From assembly GCF_000516985.1 (NCBI RefSeq), contig NW_006917092.1:5645888-5709887 (forward strand): DNA of 64,000 nt, read 5' to 3'. A program made the translations under genes and the position numbers. Shown piece by piece: positions 24,901-34,900 of the stretch; position 1 is the first letter of the stretch, and each line of letters begins with the position of its first letter. Below the pieces are notes generated by a model. It did not search any database. It was not told the origin of the DNA and worked only from the letters and a program-made list of their open reading frames with translations. Source of the stretch: Pestalotiopsis fici W106-1 (lineage: Eukaryota; Ascomycota; Sordariomycetes; Amphisphaeriales; Sporocadaceae).

Positions 24901-26105
24901 TTCCAATGGGAGCCTCCAGCATGATATCCAGACTGCTAGCATAGTGGGCTGGCTTGTTGATGTCCAGTTCCCACGATCTCTTCTGTCCTGGGATCAAGAG
25001 GTCGGAGACCCAGAAGCCAGCAAGACCACCTTTCGTGGTAGAACCTCTGCCTACAGCACCTTCATCGCGAATCTCACCACCAGAGCCTGTAGCAGCACCT
25101 GGGAAAGGAGAAATGGCAGTGGGATGGTTGTGAGTCTCAACTTTGGCAAGCATGTGGACGACCTCCTTAGTCAATTTCCAAGAACCCGAGTTGTAGTCTG
25201 GGGCCCAATAATTGGCTACTTCACCCTGAACAACTGCAGCATTGTCACTGTAGGCAGACACGGTATAATCAGGCGTCGTCTTGTGGGTGTTCTTGATCAT
25301 TTCGAAGAGACTCTTGTCCTGTCGCTGGCCGTCAATAGTCCAGGCTGCGTTGAAAACCTTGTGTCGGCAATGCCTGTAGATATACAGTCAGAAACTGGGC
25401 TAGACAACAGATTGGGAAGGCATCAGCTCCTTACTCGGAGTTCACTTGTGCAAACATGAACAGTTCAACATCATGAGGTGGGCGGCCAAGTTTCTGGAAG
25501 ACGCCAACCAGATATTCCATCTCGGCCTGGTCAAGACCCAGTCCCTTCTTCTTGTTGTAGTCCTGGAGTACAGAAAGAGGTTCTTGGTCACCGGCAAAGA
25601 TATCGACAACCACAAGGGGAGACTGTGCGCCAGCACTAAACATATCGACGGTACTCGGTGGTTCGAACGTGAGGGACTCGGTCATGCGATCGTAGATGAC
25701 ATCACGGAAGGTCAAGGCCTGTTCGCCGCTAAAGGGCGCATCAAACTGGATGGTAATGCGCTTGCCTCTTTCAATGCGGTTGACGGTCTCTCTGAGACCA
25801 CAGACGTGGGCAATGGCAGTAGCTTTGGAGCTCCATGGCGAAATGGTGTTCCGAGGGGTAATGTAGATGTTCAAAGAGTTGTTGGCATCCTGGGCAGCGG
25901 CGGTCTCGTTGGTGTAGTCCAAGTCGAGGAGCTGCTCGACCTGGTCGCGGCCAGACTTTTTTACAGCCTTGAAGTCGACATAGTACAGCCAGTGGCCGCT
26001 GATGTCGTTGACCTTGACCTCGCTGAGGTCGTTGATGCGGGCTAGGAGCTTTTGAGCTTCGGCAGTCGTGAAGCACGACAAGCCAGTTAAGACCTCGTGC
26101 GACAT
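21912..26105 (-). CDS. ADE6: Phosphoribosylformylglycinamidine synthase
   Basis: FGAM synthase, the glutamine-dependent fourth step of de novo purine synthesis (FGAR + Gln + ATP to FGAM); cytosolic housekeeping enzyme. 1357 residues, the usual length, from exons 26105-25435, 25373-23984 and 23924-21912. Landmarks in order: an N-terminal PurS-like domain; NSEHCRH across the first splice junction; KVETHNHPTAISPFPGAATGSGG; paired AIRS-type synthase domains (HDVGAGGLSNALPEL; YHDRSDGGLLATVAEMMFAG); and a C-terminal glutamine amidotransferase domain. In the last, Cys1192 lies in GVCNGCQ with a later HPER. The start at 26105 (MSHEVLTG) is preferred over an upstream non-ATG extension to 26144. Confidence 0.97.
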
Positions 26106-27439
26106 TGCTGGGAACTTGGAGGAGGAGGGCTCCTTCCAAAGCAAGAGAATTTCGTCTCGGGGAGAGGTAGAGTATGGCGACTCGTGATGAGTATTTGCGA
26201 CTTTGCAGAGTCACCAGCAAAAGGAAGAGAGGAGCCCCTCTACCGGCGAGCTGGGGAATTTTATTTCTCTTATCGCTTATCCGATGGCGGGGTCTTCAGG
26301 CAAAGTGGAACCATTCAGTCATAATAATAGTACGCAGCATTCAGTGATTTTTTCTTCGTTTTTAATTATTCCGCATCGTGACTAGTAGAGATGGATAAAT
26401 AAGAATGAAACATGGGGTTTTCTATTTTACAAAATTAATTTGACCTCTATCAATCCCATCTGGCTTTGAAATCCTCCCATCCCATTAAGGCTCTGGCCAC
26501 GTTGTCGAAGGAATGTAAGATTCTGTCTTGAGTACCTGTGCTACAGTCAGCCTTGGAAACAGACCTTTCACGATCGTCGCATTACCCATCCATGGTCTCG
26601 CCTTAGCTTTGAACAATAACAGCGAGATCGGAAGATGTTGGAAAGAAAATTTGCCTGAGGGATGCCAGTTGATTTGCACAGTCACCATAGCCGAGATTCA
26701 TCTTTATTGCTTGTACATTTTTGTCGTGTTGAAGTTTCATCTAACCTAGGTGTTTGGCTCATGTCACTGCTTGGATGAATTATTCTTCACAGACGAGAGA
26801 GGTGAATTGCGATCGATTCTCTGCCTTTCTGGTACTGACATTCTGAAACATCCGTTTAGTGCTGCTCTAGAACTCATCTGGCAACGTGGGATCTCGCAAA
26901 ATAAACAAGCCATTAGAGTTTACCAGCCAAACCTCATGCCTTCAATTCTGTCTTGTACCAAGTCCGAACCGGCCCCTGGCAGTAATAGCTCTGTACTCTG
27001 TAAAGTCTATTCGAAACAAAGTAGAAAATAAATATAAACAGAAAACTAAGCCTTACAGTATTCATCTAGCTCAGTGCTGACTGGTCAGTGGCAGCTGGCG
27101 TTGTGACGTTCCGGCGTTCCCCACATCTACGTATTTTCAATGTTGTACTGAGCACAGACCAAGAGTCCAGGACAGTCTCGGCGTCGGCCAATGATCGACT
27201 TTGAAGCGCGGCCCCTAAACCAAGCGATCCCTAAAGCGGACCCAAAGTAAACAAATCCCCCGCGTAGCTTGACCCTGAGTCCCTGACATCACCCTCTCAT
27301 TTTTCCACTTCTGAGATCATCGCATTGACCATTGACTGGTCCTGCTAGTAATAGTCGACTTGCTGACTTTCGCTTGGCTGGCTCAAGTTGGAAAATTGTT
27401 CTTTCTCAAGAGATCGATATTATCACCACAACCGCCACC
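26106..27439. other. Intergenic between divergent core genes
   Basis: It holds the promoters of ADE6 (minus) and of the gene at 27440 (plus). No gene seen; frames at 26485-27080 lack coding character. A pyrimidine-rich stretch and ACAACCGCCACC context precede the ATG at 27440. Confidence 0.5.
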
Positions 27440-29766
27440 ATGTCGCCTCCTAGACGACGGTCCGCTCGTATTGCGAGCGCATCCAAGGTATGTAAACAAA
27501 CAATCAGCTGACCGCCACACCACCAGCGCATGCTGCAAACGGCCTCGGAGACACTTCATTCAGGGCCTCCAGATCGCTGATTGATATCCTACTCCTTTAG
27601 AACCCGAAAGCTTCCGTACAACCCCGACTTGGCTCAGTCATGGAGGGAGATGAAGAGCCCACAGCCCAGCAACCTCAGAGCCTTGACGCCATCATGTCTT
27701 CGCCTATGCCGCCAAAGCCCACCACTCCGCGCAGTGTTGCTCCCATGAAGCCCGCCATGTCCGAGATGCATCCCAGCAGAGTTCACCAAACGATGGCTCC
27801 CCCGTCTTCAGGCCTCAAATTCGGATTTGTCGACATCAACGCCAATGCCAGAACCCGCGAACAGCCTTCGGGCATCACCCAGACCACGCCATCCAAGACG
27901 CCACGCGCCCCTTCTACTGACTTTACCTTCCGTGTTGCTAGTCCCACGAGCGGTGAGCTGGGTCTTGGGCCCGAAGCGCAACGCATGATGGACGAGCTGC
28001 GCGAACAGGCAGCTGTGCACAAGGCGAGAATTATCGCCGAACGCCAACAAGAAAAGCTGGAGAAGGAGCAGGCAAGCCAAGATGCCCGAAAGATTGCTTC
28101 CGCAAAGGGCAAGATGGGACGTTTCAGTGACGTCCATTTGAAGGAGTTTAAGAAGATGGACTCGATTGCGACCCCTGGCACACACACAGTCACAAAAGCC
28201 TTCAATTTTACTCCCCTAAAATCTGGTATGAAGCGGAGCCAATCTAAAGCCAATCTCGACGAACCGGCCTCCACTTCACGCAAGGCCCCTGCCACAACGC
28301 TGGACTCTAAATCCCACCAGAAGCCCAAGGACAGACCAGAGATACCTGCAAAGCGCGTCAAGCAGCGCGTTGAAGATGATGCATCATCCGCCCGTCCAGT
28401 CTCGCGGGATGGCAGCAATATCCCCCGACCCAAGAGCAGCGGTAGTGACTCCATTCGAAGTGGTATTCCGCGCTCACAAACTATGACAAACATCATGACT
28501 CCGACTAAGGCCTCTGCAGCAAAGGGAAGTCTGAACAAGACTCCCTCGGCCACTTTGGCGAAATCATCTACGAAGCCAGACTTGACTGCATCTGCCCAGC
28601 CTTCTAACAGATCAAAGCTGGGCAGTCTCATTAGGTCGCCGACTCGATCCGACCTGTCATCTCTGCTCAAGTCTCCCGGCAAGACGGGCATCGATGGCAG
28701 CCTAAAGAAGTCTGCTACAACCAACAGCTTGGGTACTTCGACGAGTATTCCCTCACTTGTTCAAACACCTGGTCGATTTGATAGAGTCAAGTCCATCCTA
28801 AAGAGACAAATCAGTGTATCAAAGTCCAGAACCCAACTGCCACACTTTGGTAGCAGCACGACACAACCCCCAAAAACGCCCGGCAAATCGCAAAAGGACG
28901 TTCTCGCTGTCCCCATGACAACACCTGGACAGAAATTCGGCAAGCATGTCGAGTTCACCCCCGATACCAAACAGGCTACTCTAACTCAGAACTCGCCCTC
29001 ACCAATGAAATCGGGTATTCCGAGATCCAGGTCGTTCAAGAAGATTCCTGCACCAAACTTCCAGTCACTGTCTGCTGCTGTCAGCGTCAAGTCCCCCGCA
29101 GATGAAGTCACTTATCCTGACCTCTCAGCTTATCAAGAAAAGCCCGAGGAGGATATCAAGGTAACTGTTGATTCAGAGGATTCCAGCGTGCTTCCTAACG
29201 GTGTTCCTGGGACCTTTACATTCCGAAGTGACCACACGATTCGCTTCCACAGCGCTTCTCCTAATGGCTTTGGTGGTGCGGCTGGACAGGCGAGCCTCCG
29301 TCAAGTCAGAGCTTCCGTGGGTCCTGGTATAAGTATGCCTGGAGCTTACCCAACCATCAACGAACCAGCATCTCCCAACAAGGAGAACAAGGACCCTGGT
29401 GTAATCAGTGGCATTGCTCACGGCATGTCGAACAAGAAGCGACACCGGGCTGTTTGGGATGATGAGGAGGTCAAGACTGGTATCTCTCATGGCCTCTCAA
29501 ACAAGAAGCGCGGCCGAGCGGACTCGGATGACGAGCAGGAGCAAGATGAAGGGGCTCATCGTGGAGCTAAGAAGCTTCGCAAGAACCCGACAGCTGCTGA
29601 GGGTCAAGCACTTGTTGCTCCCAGACTTACGGGCACCCCTTCTCCCAAGAAGACGCTTCAGCCGCAACAAAGGTTCGCCAGTACATCTGGTACGCCCAGT
29701 CCACAGAAGAAGGGAATTAGCATGAGCCGTCTCAATATGCTGGCTCGGCCCAAGATTCGCAAGTAG
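27440..29766 (+). CDS. Disordered basic Ser/Pro-rich protein with SxIP motifs (candidate microtubule plus-end protein)
   Basis: 737 residues from exons 27440-27487 and 27601-29766 (113-nt intron). The first exon encodes only MSPPRRRSARIASASK. Composition is rich in Ser, Pro, Thr, Lys and Arg throughout, implying intrinsic disorder, except a charged helical or coiled-coil stretch around residues 135-185 (DELREQAAVHKARIIAERQQ). Three SxIP motifs in basic Ser/Pro context occur at residues 288 (SNIP), 303 (SGIP) and 487 (SGIP), plus TSIP at 397. SxIP is the known EB1-binding signature of microtubule plus-end-tracking proteins. Near the C-terminus a degenerate duplicated module reads SGIAHGMSNKKRHRAVWDDE and then TGISHGLSNKKRGRADSDDE, resembling nuclear localisation signals. 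No enzyme domain is seen. The function is inference. Confidence 0.75.
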
Positions 29767-30389
29767 TGGTATGACTTGGAGAAGGATGTACATTTGACCT
29801 GGCGGATACCCGAGGCCGGAATTATTGGCTATGGCATCAACGATTGGTTCCGTGACCCGTTGATGGAATTGGTGTTTTTGATTGCGTTTTGTTGGTTGGT
29901 CTATTCATTTGGCACCTTCATGAGTCTTGCTCTGGTTTGAGCTGGTTGATTTGCACATGTTGTATGAGTACAAAAAACAGGAGTTAGGATTGTCATTTGT
30001 GTTACAAGGTCCAGGGCGTACGAGGGAAACATTTGATCATGACGGTTTTCTTTGCAGATAATACATCAGAATATTGTTTGATGATGCTGTGCACATTGGC
30101 TCATCTGAGTGTGACAATTAATTTATTGAAGTTGCCGAAATCATTGGAAGCGCTTTCCTGTGTCGATGCAACTACATGACAGAGCCTTCTCTCTTAGCGC
30201 GCACTGAGGAATGCAATCAATCCCCAGCTTGTTGGAACGTACCCAACATAGCCTCATCATCAAATGAAAGACTTATCAAAAAACTTGTAAGAATCAGTAA
30301 ACATCTCCTACCTCAGTACATTCTTTGAATATCATTGCCTTCAAGCCTTGTCGCCATCCACCACTAGCGTGCCCTGGAGATAGTGTCGA
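29767..30389. other. Intergenic, no gene seen
   Basis: 3' region of the SxIP protein gene and upstream region of the LIM gene. No coding signal. Confidence 0.5.
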
Positions 30390-32048
30390 ATGCCATCGCG
30401 ATATCCACGACCTACAGCACACTCCATGGCAGCACGTCCGAATCTATTCACATGTACCTTCTGCTTCCATCTCGTGAATGGCCCACCCCGCGTTCTTGGT
30501 CGCAGCGTACGTCTCGCCTGCGAATCCTGCTACAATGTCATTATTGACCTCGCCATATGCTGGGTATGCGGGGAAATTGTTTACCGTGGCGAAGAATGCG
30601 TAAGCCTTGGCTAGTGCTTTTGGCATCGTGGCTGCTACGGATGTCTCTTCTGCGGGTGTAAGCGGGTTGTGAAAGGACCGTCTCTGAGGGAGGTTTTCGA
30701 TGACGTGCACGTCTGTGGTGTGGCTGAGGATGCACAAGTCGGCGGCGGCTGCAGGAACCCTGGATCAAGCGCGGCAGGCAAGGAAGTCGACGAAGTTCCC
30801 ATGTGTGCAAATTGCATGGTAGAAGTTGAAGATGACAGCCCAGAGACGGTCGTCCAGAAAGCCATCAGAAGAGTGGAAAGAACAGATGCTGGCCTGAGTC
30901 GACAGCGATGGGAGAGAGGGGTGGCCATTTCCAACGACGAAGGCCAAGAATCTCCCCACAGTTCTAAAGTCAGGACTCAAAGGTCCACGAGATCAGGACC
31001 AGTCTCCCAAGTCCTCCAATCGGTACAGATTGGTCACGATGGCATTGCTGATCATACCTTGAGCCATGCTCCTTGCACTGTGCCTTTGGATTCGACCATT
31101 TATGTCAGCATCAAAGACCCCATTGGTCTTTCAGCTTTCAAGCCAAGCCCTACGAAGCCGATTCCGCAGCGAATGCTTCCCCCTTGGAAGATGCTTCCAA
31201 GCCAGCTAGCGACTTCTAGAGAAGTGAATCGTCGCCCTCACCCAATATTGGATGACCAACTCGGAGTCACGATGCTGGACAAATTCCCGAGCCCCATCAT
31301 CGAAGAATCAGAGACAATTTGTCCCACGGCCATACAAACACCTACTCGTGTTCTTTCGCCGCAAGATCAAGAGAAAGGAGTAGACAGGGCCCCAGAAACT
31401 GAGCAGAAATCAACCAAGAGCTCCAAAATTGTAAACAGTCCTCCAATCATGATTCCTCAGGCCCGTGGGTTATCTTTCGTAAGCACGGAATCTCTACAAA
31501 GACCATCTAATGTCAGCCGAAAAAGTACTGGCGACTCCAAATCTTCACAGGGGAGCGACCTTATTTCTACACCCGCTTCGCCTCATCCGATTCTTTCACG
31601 AAGCTCAAGCATCAAGCCAAAAGTTCCATTGATTTCCAACTCGCATAGTCAGTGCGCCGCGGTGACTCCAGAGAGGTCTAGTCCAAGCCTATCCTACGCA
31701 CATTTACGAACGCCCTCGCCGTTTTCTCAAGTTACTGCATATATGAAAACCAAGACCGCCAGAACGTCGCTGCCTCGAATCAAGGATGGACCTGAGTTCC
31801 AAAAGTCAGAAAGGTCCGAAGTCAGCAACCAGCGGATAAACACGGCTAGTTTAGCTGTAGCTGGACGTGGAAGAGTGAAGCGCATTGGTCATTGGCAGCA
31901 ACAACAGCAACAACTATCCAACTCTCCAACTATGGAAGAAGCATCTCAAGGAGCAAGGTTTGTTCAGACTCGAGGAGACCTCAAACGAAACATTGCACAA
32001 GGGGACTTGTGGACGATATTTGGCGCAGGACAGAGTAATGGCAAATGA
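30390..32048 (+). CDS. LIM-domain protein with an in-frame TAG
   Basis: The frame from ATG 30390 to TGA 32048 is open except for TAG at 30612-30614. Upstream it encodes Cys-rich zinc-ligand segments (CTFCFHL, ACESCYN, CWVCGEIVYRGEECVSLG). Downstream it resumes at once with CFWHRGCYGCLFCG in the same frame, completing a LIM-type C-X2-C-X18-H-X2-C-X2-C-X2-C pattern. The codon is therefore most simply a TGG (Trp) to TAG change, a sequencing error or a readthrough site. A gene finder could instead splice 30600-30662 (GTAAGC...GTAAG, 63 nt, in frame), but that would delete the zinc ligands. The remaining 450 codons are Ser/Pro-rich and disordered with a Gln run (HWQQQQQQL) near the end, typical of fungal LIM scaffold proteins. 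Total about 552 codons. Confidence 0.6.
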
Positions 32049-32989
32049 AATGTTGCTCATGGCAAATAGTAGATAGTGAGTATACCTAAGTTGATTGTGT
32101 GTGCTTGAGATTTCTTTCCAGGAACCCATTGGGATCTGTGCTTCATTGCCCTCATTTTGTTAGTCGAGTATGGTACATTTCCAATCTTGTCAGCAAATCC
32201 TGACCTAAACATTACAGCATCGCCTCAAACCTTAATCTTCTGACCCAACTTGACCCCAAAAGGCTTCCTCAAGATTAACTTTTGTGTTACTATCTGTCAA
32301 AATAAACAAGAATAACACCGAGCTGGGCTTGGAATGCTTGTCTGAGCGCATGACTTTCGTAGAGCATGCCTCAGGTCGATTCGGGTTCGATTCCCGGAGC
32401 AGCGATTATTTTAACAATTTTCATCCTTTCGCTCTTCGTTCCTCATCGCCAGCGAATAACTGCCGCACACGGTGGGAATATATGATGAAAAGTAACACAT
32501 GCTCATCTGCTCTTGAGAAATCGATTCGCTCCGCGTGAAGAACCAGCTCTCTGGGATTTTCACCAATACGTACACAGGTAGAGAATATGGAAATGATACA
32601 ATTCGGGAAATATGAATTATTATCTCAACAGCAACAGTATCTTGTCGAATTGTCACTGCACAGATCTTCCATGAGCCATCTTGAAATACATGGCACATTC
32701 TTGTGTGTTCAATTTACATGTGAACAATAGATCATCCAGCCCCACCCAAAAATCGATTGTAGAATCTGGGGTAAGTACCTAGGTACCCTGCACTAAGGTG
32801 CCTAGCAAGCGCCTTGAGGGGACCTTGTAGCGAGCCGCAACTTTTTGGGGGCGCCATTCAATGTTGTCTCACCCCACTCCACTCCCGACATCACAGCTTC
32901 ATTGTACCTACATTTGGTCAACATACCTGCCTGAGTCTACGCAAGTTGGCCTTATCAAAGACGACCATTTCGTAGGGACACTCACCAAA
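32049..32989. other. Intergenic with a tRNA-like element
   Basis: Apart from the tRNA-like element listed separately (32342-32402), no gene is seen. The last 100 bases are the MED10 promoter. Confidence 0.5.
32342..32402 (+). ncRNA. tRNA-like remnant: perfect B box after a hairpin
   Basis: GGTTCGATTCC at 32384-32394 matches the Pol III B box exactly, within a T-arm-like stem (TCGGG/CCCGG around TTCGATT). Just 5' is a hairpin at 32342-32374: CTGAG-C-GCATG pairs with CATGC-CTCAG around a 12-nt loop. A TTTT run follows at 32409. I cannot find a proper A box or a matching 5' acceptor strand, so this looks like a tRNA relic or an unusual intron-bearing tRNA rather than a normal gene. Confidence 0.3.
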
Positions 32990-33537
32990 ATGGCACCCAT
33001 GGCACCCGCAAGCCATGATGAGCTGGAAGGTATGTCGTGTTTGGCTTGTCCCCAGATCATCTCAGAGAACAATTGCTAACGGCCATCTGCGCGCGCCTTG
33101 CAGCCCAGCTCAAGGAGTCCATCCAGTCCATGTACAACATCCTCGTCCAGACCACGGCCTACGACACAGCCGCCGCCTCCTCGGGCTCGTCCACCACCTC
33201 GCGGCCGTCGCGCGACGTCCTGGCCGCCGAGATCAAGTCGCTGCAGCAATCGCTCCAGGCGATCCACCGCACCGCCACCACGCCGTCGCCCGAGCAGAGC
33301 CTGCCGCACGTCCCGCCCGAGCTGATCCAGTACGTCGAAAACGGCCGCAACCCCGACATTTACACGCGCGAGTTTGTCGAGCTGGTCCGTAGGGGGAACC
33401 AGCTCATGAAGGGCAAGCAGGTCGCGTTTCGCGGGTTTCGCGACATCCTGGCCGACGAGATTTCAAAGGCCATGCCCGAGCTCCACGAGGACGCCCGTCG
33501 TGTGGTCAAGGCTACGGATTTCCCGTCTTCTTCCTAG
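32990..33537 (+). CDS. MED10: Mediator of RNA polymerase II transcription subunit 10
   Basis: 157 residues from exons 32990-33029 and 33104-33537 (74-nt intron, GTATGT...TTGCAG). The first exon encodes MAPMAPASHDELE. Med10 (Nut2) family features follow: QLKESIQSMYNILVQTTAYD, then a Ser/Thr-rich insert, then ELIQYVENGRNPDIYTREFVEL, GKQVAFRGFRDILADEI and KAMPELHEDARRV. The NPDIYTREFVE core is the family signature. It acts in the nucleus in the middle module of Mediator, bridging regulators and RNA polymerase II. The second exon is markedly GC-rich compared with its flanks, so long spurious frames appear on both strands. Confidence 0.93.
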
Positions 33538-33994
33538 GTCGATGGTAGCGGCGAATTCGACTTTTCTCTTGGAACTATTTGATGCAGAGAGGACATTGAC
33601 GGCACGATGAGGTGGTGTGTTTCGAGTTTTGGGCCTCTTGAGGGTTGTTTATTTCATTAAATTGGGAGTTTCGGGGCATCATGGCATGGCAAGGCGCATA
33701 GGGCATAGGATAGGGACATGATACCCTCACACTTGATCATTCTAGAGGTGTACAAAAGACTAGGTTATTTTCACTGGCACGGAATCATCCTCATTTGACA
33801 CTTTTGTCTTTTTGTCTTGGCTACAGGCACATCAAGACGGGAAAGGTGAATTATGAATCCTTGACCTCCAATGGTCACACACTCTGTAAAAAGCCTGACT
33901 GTGCTCGGCATCGCCGAGTTTTGTAAACCAACCGCTTTTTCAAAACCAGAAACAAGAAGAGACCGAAAAACAACAAAGCAGGCAGTGATTGCGT
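33538..33994. other. Intergenic between convergent genes
   Basis: 3' untranslated regions of MED10 (plus) and of the conserved unknown gene (minus). Nothing else seen. Confidence 0.5.
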
Positions 33995-34900
33995 TCATCT
34001 GCGAACACCCATGAGTTGCTCAAAACGGAAATCATGACTGTTCGGGTGGTACATGAGTTGTGCGTGTACATCCTCCAGGCCCTCGGCCGCGACCAGGTCG
34101 TGCCAATCCCGCATGTAGGGCTGCAATTCATTGTAGAATGCGCGAGTGCGCAGGTGTGGCCGACAGCTCATCTCGATGAACATGGTCTCGGGGAAGAGAC
34201 CATAGCGAGTTTGGACAAGGCGGAGTTTGGGGTTGGGAACAAACTCCTGTGCTTGTGGATCTGTGAAATAAAATAATTTAGTTAATTTTTTTTAAAAAAA
34301 AAAGTTTATTTTTATTTTAGTCAAGGCGTTCTCTCGAAATATTTTCGAGAAAAAAAAAATCTTATCTGGGTAATTGCAGAAATGGAGAGAAAAATGAAAA
34401 AAAGGAAAGAACCTACCAAGCGTGGTTGCCTGTGCGGCGACATTGAGGACGATCTCGGCATATTCTTCGTCGTCGTCGTTGCCGTTAGTGGTGGCATTGC
34501 CGTCGGCGACGGCAGTCACGATTCTCGGCGACGAAGTTGTGAGAAGGGGCCGGCCATCGTCGTCGCCAACGAGGGTGTAGTACTCGCTGTCGTCGAGGGT
34601 GCGAGGATCCTTGTCTCTATCGTCGCTCTTGTCGTCGCTCAGCTCCAGAGCGCCGGCGGCGGTGCAGAGCTGTCGGACCATGTCGACGTCGACGTCGCCG
34701 TTGGCAAAGGGGTCGGCGTTGCCCTTGTCGTTGCTCTCGTCGGTTATGGGTACGGCGGGGATGCCGCGGAGCCAGTTACTGCGAGGCTGGTGATTAGACT
34801 GCTTCTCGCCGGTCGTCGATTTGCGGAAATTGTCAATGTAGCGCTGCGACAACTCGTCGAACATGTCGTCGACGTTCTTGCGGTTGGGACTGGTGGCCAT
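33995..34900 (-). CDS. Conserved fungal protein of unknown function
   Basis: 249 residues from exons 34900-34417 and 34260-33995. The intron is unusually long for this region (156 nt) and carries A/T homopolymer runs, but ends with a standard TTTCACAG. The N-terminal two thirds are acidic and low-complexity (DVDVDMVRQL, DDKSDDRDKDPRTLDD, NGNDDDEEYAEIVLN). The C-terminal 88 residues look folded: LRLVQTRYGLFPETMFIEMSCRPHLRTR, YMRDWHDLVA and YHPNSHDFRFEQLMG. I do not recognise the family. No signal peptide or membrane segment is seen. The start MATSPNRKNV is chosen because the upstream in-frame extension to 35158 is less protein-like. Confidence 0.7.

Noticed and set aside
33076..33392. Alternative long frames in the GC-rich MED10 exon
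   Set aside because: Shadows; the MED10 frame alone carries the conserved core.
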